DNA of 64,000 nt from Caulobacter sp. (GCA_017744495.1 JAGIBE010000111.1:22914-86913); one strand, 5' to 3'; counted from the stretch's first letter, positions 20,767 to 29,979 are shown. A program made the numbers and translations. The notes: a model not told the origin generated them from the sequence alone.

Positions 20767-21828
20767 TCAAGGGAACCCGACCCTCAGGTCCAGGCTCGAA
20801 CTCACCCCCACCTGGGTCAGGCAATGGCCCAGCCAGGCGTCGGCCGCCTTGCGACCGCGTTCGCGCAGGTCGGTCAGGAAGCTCCATTCGGTGTCGAACT
20901 TGCTGCCCAGCGACAGGTCGGCCAGGGCCTTGTCGGCGGTGATGGCGTGCATCAGCATCCTGCGGTAACGGCCGCGGGCGTTGTCTTTCAGCAGTCCTTC
21001 GTCCAGCAGCTTCTGCACGAAACCGATGGCCCGCAGCTCACTGGCCAGGGCGGCGTTGAAGGTGATCTCGTTCAGCCGGTCCATGATCTCGCCCGGCGTC
21101 TTGGGCGTCTCGTCGCGGACGAAGGGGTTGAGGCTGACCAGCAGGATGTCGTCGGGGGTGTCGTCGTAGAACAGCGGCCACAGGGGCGGATTGGCCAGGA
21201 AGCCGCCGTCCCAATAGGGTTCGCCGTCGATCTCCACGGCCTGGAACACCTGGGGCAGGCAGGCGCTGGCCATGATGTGGCGGGCGGTCAGCTCGGTCTC
21301 GCGAAACACCTTGGCCCTGCTGGTCCGCACCTGGGTGGCGGCGACGTAGAGCTTGATCGGCGAGCGCTCGCGCAGGGCCTTGAAGTCGATCTCGCCTTCC
21401 AGGGCGTCGTGCAGCGGGTTCAGGTTGAACGGGTTGAACTCGTAGGGGCTCATCGACAGGGCGAAGGTCTCGGCCAGCCGCCAGCCGGGACTGTTCTTGA
21501 TCCAGTCGGCCCCGCCGGCGAAGGCGCTGGTCCATATGCTGGTGTCGCCGAAGACGTTGCGGCCGCCGTTGCGGTTGACCTGTTTCCAGAACCGCTCCAG
21601 CCGCGCCTTGGCCCCGTCACGGCCGCCGTCGATCAGGCCCTGGGCCAGGCACACCGCGTTCATCGCCCCGGCCGAGGCGGCGGTCACCGCCAGGATGTCG
21701 AGGCCCTCCTCCTCAAGCAGGCGGTCCAGCACGCCCCACTCGAACGCCCCGTGCGACCCGCCGCCCTGCAGGGCCAGGCTGATGGGCCGGGGACCGGCCG
21801 GCTTCTTCTTGAACGGAGGGATGGGCAT
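20767..21828 (-). CDS. Patatin-like phospholipase
   Basis: ISLALQGGGSHGAFEWGVLDRL; DGGF motif in WDGGFLANPPLWPL. Confidence 0.92.
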   Translation of the reverse strand: MPIPPFKKKPAGPRPISLALQGGGSHGAFEWGVLDRLLEEEGLDILAVTAASAGAMNAVCLAQGLIDGGRDGAKARLERFWKQVNRNGGRNVFGDTSIWTSAFAGGADWIKNSPGWRLAETFALSMSPYEFNPFNLNPLHDALEGEIDFKALRERSPIKLYVAATQVRTSRAKVFRETELTARHIMASACLPQVFQAVEIDGEPYWDGGFLANPPLWPLFYDDTPDDILLVSLNPFVRDETPKTPGEIMDRLNEITFNAALASELRAIGFVQKLLDEGLLKDNARGRYRRMLMHAITADKALADLSLGSKFDTEWSFLTDLRERGRKAADAWLGHCLTQVGVSSSLDLRVGFP

Positions 21829-21844
21829 GCGGACTCCCACGACC

Positions 21845-21923
21845 GGGGACATGCCCTTGCGGCGTGTCCCCATCAGCTAGCACCGAGCCAAGACTTGGGG
21901 ACACGCCGCGAAGGCATGTCCCC
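21845..21923. repeat. Family A intergenic inverted repeat, copy 3
   Basis: GGGGACATGCCCTTGCGGCGTGTCCCC ... GGGGACACGCCGCGAAGGCATGTCCCC. Confidence 0.95.
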
Positions 21924-21931
21924 GGCCGGAC

Positions 21932-22729
21932 CTACTGCGCCGTCCAGCCGCCGTCGATGCTGAAGGCCGCGCCGTTGGCCGAGGCGCCGGCGTCGGACAC
22001 CAGGTACAGCAGAATGCCGTTCAGCTGGTCGAAGGTGACGAACTGCTTGGTCGGCTGGGCGGCCAGGATCACGTCCTTCATCACCGCCTCTTCCGAGATC
22101 CCCCGGGCCTTGGCCTGGTCGACGATCTGGGCCTCGACCAGCGGGGTCTTCACGAAGCCCGGGCAGATGGCGTTGCAGGTGACGCCGAAGGTGGCGGTCT
22201 CCAGGGCGACGGTCTTGGTCAGGCCCAGGATGCCGTGCTTGGCGGCCACGTAGGCGGACTTGAACGGCGAGGCGACCAGGCCGTGCGCCGAGGCGATGTT
22301 GACGATCCGTCCGCGCCCCTGCTCCTTCATGATCGGCACGGCCGCGCGAGTGGCGTGGAACGCCGAGCTGAGATTGATCGCGATGATCAGGTCCCACTGG
22401 TCGATCGGGAAGTCCTCGATCGGGGCCACGTGCTGGACGCCGGCGTTGTTGACCAGGATGTCCAGTTCGCCGAACTCGGCCTTGGCGGCCTTGACCATGT
22501 CGGCGATCTGGTCGGGCTTGGTCATGTCGGCGCCGTGGTAGAGCACCTCGACCCCGTGCTTCTCGGCCAGCTCGGCGCGGGTCTTCTCGATGGCGTTCAT
22601 CTCGCCCAGGCCGTTCAGGACGATGTTGACGCCCTGGGCGGCCAGCGCGTCGGCCAAGGCGTGGCCGATGCCGCTGGTCGAGCCGGTCACGATGGCGACC
22701 TGCCCCTGCAAACCGAAATCCACGGCCAT
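21932..22729 (-). CDS. 3-hydroxybutyrate dehydrogenase (SDR)
   Basis: Long similarity pattern to D-beta-hydroxybutyrate dehydrogenase: GQVAIVTGSTSGIGHALADALAAQGVNIVLNG...ICPGFVKTPLVEAQI. Confidence 0.88.
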   Translation of the reverse strand: MAVDFGLQGQVAIVTGSTSGIGHALADALAAQGVNIVLNGLGEMNAIEKTRAELAEKHGVEVLYHGADMTKPDQIADMVKAAKAEFGELDILVNNAGVQHVAPIEDFPIDQWDLIIAINLSSAFHATRAAVPIMKEQGRGRIVNIASAHGLVASPFKSAYVAAKHGILGLTKTVALETATFGVTCNAICPGFVKTPLVEAQIVDQAKARGISEEAVMKDVILAAQPTKQFVTFDQLNGILLYLVSDAGASANGAAFSIDGGWTAQ

Positions 22730-22837
22730 CGGCGTCTCCCTGCGTTCAGCGCCCCGTCATGCCTTAGCATGCTGCAACGCAGCATACATCTCGCTGTTGC
22801 GATCAGCGAGGGTTTATAAATTCATCGGTAGATGAAT

Positions 22838-23605
22838 TCAGGGCTGAAGGCGAGCGAAAACCCAGTCGGCGGGAGACGAGAGGTCGGGGCGGAACTTGTA
22901 ACCGTCCAGGTCGAAGGCCTTCAGCCCTTCGACGCGGTCGATGCGGTTGTCGATAGCGTAGCGGGCCATGCGCCCGCGGGCCTTCTTGGCGAAGAAGCCC
23001 AGCACTCGCAGGGTGTTGCCCTTCTCTTCCTTGAAGTGGCAGGTGACGGTCGGCAGCTTCAGGGCCTTGGCGTCGACGGCGCCGAAATATTCCTGGCTGG
23101 CCAGGTTCACCAGGGTCGGATCGGCGTGGCCCTCGGCGGCCTGGTTGAGCGTCTTGGAGATGGTCTCGCCCCAGAAGTCGTAAAGGTTGGAGCCCTTCTT
23201 GGTCTTCAGCCGCGTGCCCATCTCCAGGCGATAAGCCTGCAGGGCGTCCAGCGGCCGCAGCACGCCGTAGAGACCCGACAGGATGCGCAGATGGTCCTGG
23301 GCCCAGTCCAAGGCGGGACGGTCCAGCTCCCGCGCGTTGAGGCCGGCATAGACGTCGCCGTTGAAGGCGATCACGGCCTGGAGCCCCTCTTCGACCTGCG
23401 GATCGAAGTGCTGGAAGCGCTCGCGGTTCAGCTCGGCCAGCTTCTCGGAGATGTGCATCAGCCGGCGCAGGTCGGCCACGGTCAGCTTGCGGGTCACCTT
23501 GGCCAGCTCGGCGATCTGCGGCTTCAGCTCGGGCGTGGTGAGCGGCAGCACCTGATCGGGGGCGGTGAAGTCCAGCGACTTGGCGGGGGAGATGACCATC
23601 AGCAT
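22838..23605 (-). CDS. yaaA: Peroxide stress protein YaaA family (DUF328)
   Basis: MLMVISPAKSLDFTAPDQ... ; LYGVLRPLDALQAYRLEMGTRL. Confidence 0.92.
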   Translation of the reverse strand: MLMVISPAKSLDFTAPDQVLPLTTPELKPQIAELAKVTRKLTVADLRRLMHISEKLAELNRERFQHFDPQVEEGLQAVIAFNGDVYAGLNARELDRPALDWAQDHLRILSGLYGVLRPLDALQAYRLEMGTRLKTKKGSNLYDFWGETISKTLNQAAEGHADPTLVNLASQEYFGAVDAKALKLPTVTCHFKEEKGNTLRVLGFFAKKARGRMARYAIDNRIDRVEGLKAFDLDGYKFRPDLSSPADWVFARLQP

Positions 23606-23675
23606 GCGGGCCAGATAGGCCGACTGGACCTGAAACGCCAGTGTCGACGGGATGCGTAAGGAGGCGCCCATGTCG

Positions 23676-23744
23676 ACTTTCCAACATGGAAAGTTTCGAC
23701 TTGACGATATGGAAAGTCACTGGCAACTTTCCACTATGGAAAGT
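23676..23744. promoter_or_regulatory. Cluster of three 19-bp operator-like sites, consensus ACTTTCCA-N3-TGGAAAGT
   Basis: 23676-23694 perfect, 23699-23717 half-degenerate, 23726-23744 perfect. Confidence 0.8.
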
Positions 23745-23756
23745 GAGGTTCTACCG

Positions 23757-24209
23757 ATGTCCCCTAATGACGACGCGGCCCGGATGATGGCCGAGATCCA
23801 GGCCGCCAACGCCGAGTTGGCCCGCAGGGCCGTGGCGCCCGGCTGGTACCATGCCGCCCTGGGCCTGCTGATGGGCGGGCTCATCGCCGTCCAGGGCGCG
23901 CCCGTGCCCGCCATCTTCGGCTACTACCTGGTCTTCGGCCTGGGATGCTGGCTGTTGTTCCAGGCCTATCGCCGCCGCACGGGGATGTGGATCAACGGCT
24001 ATCGCGCCGGCCGCACGCGCTGGGTGGCCATCGGACTGGCGGTGCTGTTCGGCCTGATCATGGTGAGCAGCGTCCATCTGCTGCGCGAACGCGGCCTGAT
24101 CTGGGCGCCATGGGCCGGCGGCGCGATCGCGGCGGTCGTGGTGACCCTCGGCGGCTATGTCTGGGAAGCGGCCTTCCGCCGGGACCTGCGCGACGGCGGT
24201 TCGCTTTGA
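23757..24209 (+). CDS. Small membrane protein in operon with winged-helix regulator
   Basis: MSPNDDAARMMAEIQAANAELARRAVAPGWYHAALGLLMGGLIAVQ...; start re-assigned downstream of operators. Confidence 0.75.
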   Translation: MSPNDDAARMMAEIQAANAELARRAVAPGWYHAALGLLMGGLIAVQGAPVPAIFGYYLVFGLGCWLLFQAYRRRTGMWINGYRAGRTRWVAIGLAVLFGLIMVSSVHLLRERGLIWAPWAGGAIAAVVVTLGGYVWEAAFRRDLRDGGSL

Positions 24210-24502
24210 GCGCCGGGCTCGACCCGGTGATCCACGCCCCCAACCGCCTGCAGATGTGCTGCATGCTGGCGGCGGTGGACACCATCGACTTCGCCACGAT
24301 CCGCGAAGCCCTGGACGTCAGCGAGTCGGTGCTGAGCAAGCACATCAAGACCCTGGAGGAGACCGCCTATGTCACGGTGCGCAAGACGCCCCTGGACGGC
24401 CGGGTCCGCACCTGGGTCGGCCTGACCGCCGCCGGGCGCAAGGCGCTGAAGGGCCACCTGGCGGCCTTGAAGGCGATGATGGCCGGCGCGGAGGGGCTGT
24501 AG
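24206..24502 (+). CDS. Winged-helix (MarR/HTH_34-like) transcriptional regulator
   Basis: TTG start overlapping upstream stop; NRLQMCCMLAAVDTIDFATIREALDVSESVLSKHIKTLEETAYVTVRKTPLDGRVRTWVGLTAAGRKALKGHLAAL. Confidence 0.85.
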   Translation: MSAGLDPVIHAPNRLQMCCMLAAVDTIDFATIREALDVSESVLSKHIKTLEETAYVTVRKTPLDGRVRTWVGLTAAGRKALKGHLAALKAMMAGAEGL

Positions 24503-24561
24503 GCTGGACTTTCGAGGCGCGCTCGACGACGTTGCGCGCCTCGTTTTTCCGGCGGAACCAC

Positions 24562-24906
24562 ATGTCTCCCCAAATCCTCGGCCTGACCGCCGCCCTCCTC
24601 TGCCCGCTGGTGATGTTCGTGGGGCTGTTCCTGGTTCTGCGCACCCCGGGCCTCAAGTGGCGCATCGCCTGGGCGGTGGCGTGCTTCATCGGCGTCGGGG
24701 CCTTCTGGATGCGGGCGGCGGACGGCGCCTGGGGCTTCGTGCCGGCGGCGATCAACATCCTGGGACCTGGCCAGCAGCCCGGCTACTTCAAGGCCACCCT
24801 GCCGCTGGGGGCTATCGCCGCGATGTTCGTCTGCGTCAGCGTCCGCCGCGTCCAGAAGGCGACGGCGGCGCGGCGGGAGGCCGACCAGGCCTCCGGCCAG
24901 GGCTAG
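24562..24906 (+). CDS. Hypothetical membrane protein
   Basis: MSPQILGLTAALLCPLVMFVGLFLVLRTPGLKWRIAW...; start re-assigned. Confidence 0.6.
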   Translation: MSPQILGLTAALLCPLVMFVGLFLVLRTPGLKWRIAWAVACFIGVGAFWMRAADGAWGFVPAAINILGPGQQPGYFKATLPLGAIAAMFVCVSVRRVQKATAARREADQASGQG

Positions 24907-26312
24907 AACAGAACTCTGGGATTCATGATCCGCTTGGGGTCGAGGGCCGCGCGGACGGCGCGCAGGGCCTCGACCTCGACCGGGCTCTTGTAGCGCAGGG
25001 CCTCGACCGACTTCATCGCCCCCAGGCCGTGCTCGGCGCTGATCGAGCCGTTCATCGACGCGACGATGTCGTGGACGATCCGCGCGCCCTCGTCGCGCCG
25101 GGCGTCATGGGCGTCGTCGGAGCCCCCCTCGGCCCGCAGGACGTCATAGTGCACATTGCCGTCGCCGACGTGGCCGAACGCCACCACCTGCACGCCGGGC
25201 GACAGCCGTTCGACCGCCGCCGTGGCCTGGTCGATGAAGTCGGCGACCTTGGAGACCGGGACCGAGACGTCGTGCTTCCAGGCCGCGCCCTCGGGCTTCT
25301 GGCCGCCGGACTGGTTTTCGCGCACAGCCCAGAAGGCGTGGGCCTGGGCCTCGGTCTGGGCCACGGCGGCGTCCTGGATCAGGCCGCTCTCCAGCGCCCC
25401 GGCCAGCAGCCGCTCCATGGCCGCCTCGGCCGCGCCGGGCTCGCCCGAGGCGGTCTCGATCAACACGTACCAAGGATGGACGGCCTCCAGCGGCTCGCGC
25501 AGACCCGGGATGTTCTTCAGCGCGAAAGCGACGCCCAAGCGGCCCATCAGCTCGAAGGCCTCGACCGCCCCGCCGGTCTCGTCCTTGGCCTTGGCGAGCA
25601 GGGCGATGGCGTCGTGCGGCGTCGCCACGGCCGCGATCGCCACGCAGCGCGAGGCCAGCAGCGGATAGAGCTTCAAGCTGGCGGCCGTGATGATCCCCAG
25701 CGTGCCCTCGGCCCCGATCAGCAGGTGCTTGAGGTCGTAACCGGTGTTGTCCTTGCGCAGGCGCTTGAGGCCGTTCCAGACCTCGCCGTTGGGCAGCACC
25801 GCCTCGATCCCCAGGATCTGGTCGCGCATGACGCCGTAGCGCAGCACCGCCGTGCCGCCGGCGTTGGTCGAGGCCAGGCCCCCGATCGTGCACGAGCCTT
25901 CCGAGGCGAGGCTCAACGGGAAGCGGCGGTTGACCGACAGGGCGACCTCGTGGGCCTTGGCCAGGGTGACCCCGGCCTCCAGCACCATCACGTCGTCGAA
26001 GGCGTCGACGTCGCGGACGGCGGTCAGCTTCTCGGTGGAGAGCAGGATCTCGCCCTGCGGGATCTGGCCGGCGACCAGGCCGGTGTTGCCGCCCTGCGGG
26101 GTGATCGCCACGCCCTCGGCGGCGCAGATGCCGACCACCGCCGAGACCTGCTCCACGGTGCGCGGCAGCGCCAACAGCGGCGTCTGGCCGGACCACCGCC
26201 CGCGCCACTCGTTCAGCTTGGGCGCCAGCCGGTCGGGGTCCTGGCTCCATCCGCTCTCGCCGAGCACGGCCTTGAGGCGGGAAACGACATCGGCGGGAAC
26301 GGGCTTGGTCAT
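24903..26312 (-). CDS. FAD-binding oxidase/dehydrogenase (GlcD/D-2-hydroxyglutarate dehydrogenase-like)
   Basis: ITPQGGNTGLVAGQIP; STNAGGTAVLRYG; FGHVGDGNVHYDVL; SAEHGLGAMK. Confidence 0.92.
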   Translation of the reverse strand: MTKPVPADVVSRLKAVLGESGWSQDPDRLAPKLNEWRGRWSGQTPLLALPRTVEQVSAVVGICAAEGVAITPQGGNTGLVAGQIPQGEILLSTEKLTAVRDVDAFDDVMVLEAGVTLAKAHEVALSVNRRFPLSLASEGSCTIGGLASTNAGGTAVLRYGVMRDQILGIEAVLPNGEVWNGLKRLRKDNTGYDLKHLLIGAEGTLGIITAASLKLYPLLASRCVAIAAVATPHDAIALLAKAKDETGGAVEAFELMGRLGVAFALKNIPGLREPLEAVHPWYVLIETASGEPGAAEAAMERLLAGALESGLIQDAAVAQTEAQAHAFWAVRENQSGGQKPEGAAWKHDVSVPVSKVADFIDQATAAVERLSPGVQVVAFGHVGDGNVHYDVLRAEGGSDDAHDARRDEGARIVHDIVASMNGSISAEHGLGAMKSVEALRYKSPVEVEALRAVRAALDPKRIMNPRVLF

Positions 26313-26349
26313 GGGCGCGGAGGATACGCTTCTGGGCGACCCGAGAACA

Positions 26350-26368
26350 GTATATACTGGGTATATAC
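26350..26368. promoter_or_regulatory. Paired GTATATAC palindromes upstream of vapB-like gene
   Basis: GTATATAC at 26350-26357 and 26361-26368, 11 bp centre-to-centre. Confidence 0.65.
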
Positions 26369-26379
26369 CGGAGGCCGTT

Positions 26380-26661
26380 ATGGGCATCTTCATCAAGAAC
26401 CCCGAGACCGAGCGCAAGGCGCGAGAACTGGCGCATCGTCGGGGCTCGAGCCTGACCGCCGCAGTGGATCAGGCCCTGGACGAGGCTCTGAAGTCCGAGA
26501 AGTCCGCCCCCCACCGGAAGCGCAGTCTCGAAGAAATCCGTGCGGCCACCGACCGGTTTCGCAAGGCCACAGGCTTGGATCAATTGCCCTCGACGCCGAT
26601 CACCAAGGCTGAATGGGACGCCCTATGGCCAACCGGCATCCCTGAGATCGACAATCTATGA
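26380..26661 (+). CDS. vapB: VapB-like type II antitoxin (Rv0623/PSK family)
   Basis: MGIFIKNPETERKARELAHRRGSSLTAAVDQALDEAL; followed by PIN toxin with 4-bp overlap. Confidence 0.9.
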   Translation: MGIFIKNPETERKARELAHRRGSSLTAAVDQALDEALKSEKSAPHRKRSLEEIRAATDRFRKATGLDQLPSTPITKAEWDALWPTGIPEIDNL

Positions 26662-27047
26662 TCGTCGTCGATGCGTCGGCGCTGGTCGCCATGGCTCTCG
26701 CCGAGCCTGAACGTTCAGCCTTCGAAGCCGTCATCGCCGACGCCGAGGTCCTACTGGCCACACCAGTGAACTTGATGGAGGCAGGGCTTGTCCTGGTTCT
26801 GCGCGAACGGCGCTTCACGGCGGCGGAATATCACCGCTGGCTGTACGACCTGAACATCGCCTCGTCGGACCTCGTCGGCGAACCCGAAGCCCTTGATGCG
26901 TACATCCGGTGGGGCAAGGGCGTGCATCGTGCGGCGCTCAACATGGGCGACTGCTTCGCCTACGCCCTGGCCAAGCAATTGGACGCCCCGCTGCTGTACA
27001 AGGGCGACGACTTCCCGCTGACCGACGTCCGGTCGGCGCTGGGCTAG
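26658..27047 (+). CDS. vapC: VapC-like PIN-domain toxin
   Basis: MIVVDASALVAMALAEPE...NMGDCFAYALAKQLDAPLLYKGDDFPLTDV, PIN acidic residues. Confidence 0.95.
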   Translation: MIVVDASALVAMALAEPERSAFEAVIADAEVLLATPVNLMEAGLVLVLRERRFTAAEYHRWLYDLNIASSDLVGEPEALDAYIRWGKGVHRAALNMGDCFAYALAKQLDAPLLYKGDDFPLTDVRSALG

Positions 27048-28021
27048 CCTACGAACCCAGCCGCCCGCCTTAGCCGGTCGTTGATCGCCTCGCCCAGGCC
27101 CTCATCCGGGATCGGCGCGACGGCGATGCCGACGGGCTTCGTCCGGTCGGCCGCGCGGAGATAGGCGAAGAGGTTGGCGGCCGCCTGGGCCAAGTCGCCG
27201 GTCGGGCTGAGGTTGAACACGCCCGCCCCCTCCGGCCACGGCCCGAAGGCCAGGAACGCTTCACCCGCCGCCGGCGCCTCGGCGTCGATCCGCACCGGGG
27301 CGTCGGGGGCGTAGTGCAGGGCGAGGCGGCCGGGCGAGCGCTTGGCGTCGTTGTCGGCCTCGGCCAGGGGACCGACCACGGCCTCCAACTGGGCGCGGGT
27401 CACCGCGCCGGGGCGCAGCAGGCGGACGGGACCGTCCAGAACGGCGACCACGGTGCTTTCCAGACCGACTTGGCAGGGCCCGCCGTCCAGAGCGGCGGTG
27501 GCCTTGTCGCCGGTCTCGGCGAAGGCGTCTTCGAAGGTGGTCGGGCTGGGCCGGCCCGAGCGGTTGGCCGACGGCGCCACGACCGGGCCGCCAAAGGCCT
27601 CCAGCACCGCCCGCGACAGCGGATGGCCGGGCACGCGGATGGCCACCGTCTCGAGCCCCGCCCGCGCCAGGTCGCAGACGGCGGCGGCGTTCTGCACGGG
27701 CGCCACGATCGTCAGGGGGCCGGGCCAGAAGGCTTCGGCCAAGGCCCGAGCCCGGTCGTCGAAGGCGGCGATGCGGGCGGCGGTCGCCACGTCGTGGACG
27801 TGGGCGATCAGCGGGTTGAAGCGCGGTCGGCCCTTGGCCTCGAAGATCGCGGCCACGGCCGTAGGGTTCGAGGCGTCGGCGCCCAGGCCGTACACGGTCT
27901 CGGTCGGCAGCAGCACCAGGCCGCCATCGCGGAGGGCCCGCGCCGCGGCTTCTATTTCTTCTTGGCCGTGATGGCGAAGCTGACCTTCACCTTGCCGCCG
28001 ATCTGATCCGTAGACGCCCAT
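27044..28021 (-). CDS. L-threonylcarbamoyladenylate synthase (Sua5/YwlC/TsaC)
   Basis: LVLLPTETVYGLGADASNPTAVAAIFEAKGRPRFNPLIAHV; VVAPSANRSGRPSPT; start uncertain. Confidence 0.92.
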   Translation of the reverse strand: MGVYGSDRRQGEGQLRHHGQEEIEAAARALRDGGLVLLPTETVYGLGADASNPTAVAAIFEAKGRPRFNPLIAHVHDVATAARIAAFDDRARALAEAFWPGPLTIVAPVQNAAAVCDLARAGLETVAIRVPGHPLSRAVLEAFGGPVVAPSANRSGRPSPTTFEDAFAETGDKATAALDGGPCQVGLESTVVAVLDGPVRLLRPGAVTRAQLEAVVGPLAEADNDAKRSPGRLALHYAPDAPVRIDAEAPAAGEAFLAFGPWPEGAGVFNLSPTGDLAQAAANLFAYLRAADRTKPVGIAVAPIPDEGLGEAINDRLRRAAGFVG

Positions 28022-29310
28022 TCGCCCTGTCCAACCCCGAACGCCGTCCGGTCCAGGGTGGTTACACCGCGCGCCGTGGCCGTGTCGCCGTCGATCTTCA
28101 GGGTGAAGGGCAGGCTGACCGGCTTCTTGACGCCGCGCAGGTCCAGCGTCCCGTCGGCGACGAACCTGCCCTCGCCGGTCTTGCGGAACTTGCTGGCGGT
28201 GAACGTCGCCTTCGGATGGGTCGCCGCGGCGAAGAAGTCGTCGCTGGGCAGGCTGGAATCGCGCTGGTCGTCGCCGGTGCTGGCCGAGGTCATGTCGATG
28301 CTGACCGTCAGCTTCGAGCGGTCCAGCGCCTCGGGCGAGAACAGAATGTCGGCGGTCCAGCGCTTGAACTGGCCGTCGATGGCGTCGCCGGCCCAGGTGG
28401 CCGAGAACGACAGGGTCGAGCTCTTGGCCACGGCCCAGGCGACGGGGTCGTTCAAGGCGTTGTCGGACGCGGGCGGAGCGGCGGACTCGGCAGGAGACGC
28501 GGCCCGCGCGGGGACCGGGCCGGGGGCCGCCTCGGCGGGCGCGGCGGTCGGGGACTCTGCGCTGGGTGTCCCCGCCTCGGCGTCGACGACGTCCGTCGGC
28601 GCGGGCGGAGCCGCCGCCTTGGCCTTGACGGCCGGCTTGTAGGCGTAGCCCCCCGCGATCACCGCCACCAGGGCCAGGACCGCCAGCCAGAGCCGAGGCT
28701 CCTTCCAGCCAGGACGCGCACCGGCCGCCATGTGGCCGAGGACCTCGTCGCGGTCCAGCAGCTGATGCTTGAACACCGCCCCCAGGTGCAGGACCAGCAG
28801 GGCGTAGGTCAGCTTGACCAACAGGCCGTGGCCGACCTCGCCCGCCTCGTGCCAGGCGTGCTTGGGACCGGCGGCCAGTTCGGGCAGGCCCGGGATGTGC
28901 GGCCAGGGGATGGTTCCGTACAGCAGGGTCGGGATGTTCAGCTTGCTGGCCGAGACCATGATCCAGCCGGTCAACGGCAGGCCGATCATGATCACGTAGA
29001 ACCCGGCGTGTACGATCTTGGACGCGACCGTCTCCCAGCGCGGCTGGTTCACCGGATGGGGCGGCGGCTTGTGGAACAGCCGCCAGGCCAGGCGCGCCAG
29101 GCTGAGCAGCAGGATGGTGATGCCGATCGACTTGTGCAGCTGGAAGATGGCGTAGGTCGCCGGGCCCTTGGGCTCATCGCCCATCCGCCAGCCCAGGATG
29201 ATCTGGAAGAGGATGGCGGCGGCGATCAGCCAGTGCAGGATGATCGCCACCGTCGTGTAGCGCGCGCGGCCCGCCGCCGAGGCGGTCTCGGTGGATGTCT
29301 CGGCGGTCAT
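27952..29310 (-). CDS. Cytochrome b561 - YceI fusion protein
   Basis: N-terminal 4-TM b561 (ILHWLIAAAILFQIILGWRMG), Pro/Ala linker, C-terminal YceI domain. Confidence 0.93.
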   Translation of the reverse strand: MTAETSTETASAAGRARYTTVAIILHWLIAAAILFQIILGWRMGDEPKGPATYAIFQLHKSIGITILLLSLARLAWRLFHKPPPHPVNQPRWETVASKIVHAGFYVIMIGLPLTGWIMVSASKLNIPTLLYGTIPWPHIPGLPELAAGPKHAWHEAGEVGHGLLVKLTYALLVLHLGAVFKHQLLDRDEVLGHMAAGARPGWKEPRLWLAVLALVAVIAGGYAYKPAVKAKAAAPPAPTDVVDAEAGTPSAESPTAAPAEAAPGPVPARAASPAESAAPPASDNALNDPVAWAVAKSSTLSFSATWAGDAIDGQFKRWTADILFSPEALDRSKLTVSIDMTSASTGDDQRDSSLPSDDFFAAATHPKATFTASKFRKTGEGRFVADGTLDLRGVKKPVSLPFTLKIDGDTATARGVTTLDRTAFGVGQGEWASTDQIGGKVKVSFAITAKKK

Positions 29311-29361
29311 GGTCGTCCTCGTCTCACGCTACGGTCAGGTCCGGTTGGGTCCGGACGGATC

Positions 29362-29979
29362 TTACTTCTTCGGATTGAACTCGGCTTCGATCAGCAGGTC
29401 GACGTCGTCGCTGACCATCGGGACCAGGTGGGTGAAGCCGAAGTCCGAGCGCTTGATCTTGCCGGTGGCCGAGAAGCCCATGATCTGCGAGCCGAACGGG
29501 GTCTTGGCGTAGCCGTTGTACTTGACGTCCAGGGTGACCGGCTTGGTCACGCCGCGGAAGGTCAGGTCGCCGGTCAGCTTGCCCGGCTCGACCTTGGTCG
29601 AGACGAAGGTGATCTTCGGATATTGGCCGGCGTTGAAGAACTTCGGATCCGTGCCGATTTCCTTGTTGAAGTCCGGCAGACCGGTGTCGACGGCGGCCGC
29701 GTCGATGGTGATCGACACCTTGGTGTCCAGCGGCTTGGCGGGGTCGTAGACGTACGAGCCGTCGACGGCGCCCTGGGCGAAGCGGAACGTGTAGTGCGAC
29801 GTGCCGAAGTGCACGACCTTCAGGGTCACGCTGGCGTGACGCTTGTCCAGCGTCCAGGTCCCGGCGGGGGCGGCGGCCGGATCGGTCGCGACCTGGGCCG
29901 AGGCCACGGCCGGCAGGACGGCGAGAGGCGCGGACAGCAGGGCCCCGGCCAGAAGAGCGGAGGCGAAGCGGCGGTTCAT
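29362..29979 (-). CDS. YceI family periplasmic protein
   Basis: Signal peptide; GTWTLDKRHASVTLKVVHFGTSHYTFRF; VTKPVTLDVKYNGYAK. Confidence 0.93.
   Translation of the reverse strand: MNRRFASALLAGALLSAPLAVLPAVASAQVATDPAAAPAGTWTLDKRHASVTLKVVHFGTSHYTFRFAQGAVDGSYVYDPAKPLDTKVSITIDAAAVDTGLPDFNKEIGTDPKFFNAGQYPKITFVSTKVEPGKLTGDLTFRGVTKPVTLDVKYNGYAKTPFGSQIMGFSATGKIKRSDFGFTHLVPMVSDDVDLLIEAEFNPKK

Noticed and set aside
20767-21873. N-terminus MGTRRKGMSPVVGVR of the patatin ORF
   Set aside because: The first residues are translated from the family A repeat arm; MPIPPFKKK at 21828 is the likely start.
23652-23756. N-terminal extension MRKEAPMSTFQHGKFRLDDMESHWQLSTMESEVLP of ORF 23652..24209
   Set aside because: These codons are the three ACTTTCCA/TGGAAAGT operator sites; a start at 23757 is more credible.
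24657-26612. 651-aa plus-strand ORF
   Set aside because: Antisense to the FAD-binding oxidase; coding signal clearly on the minus strand.
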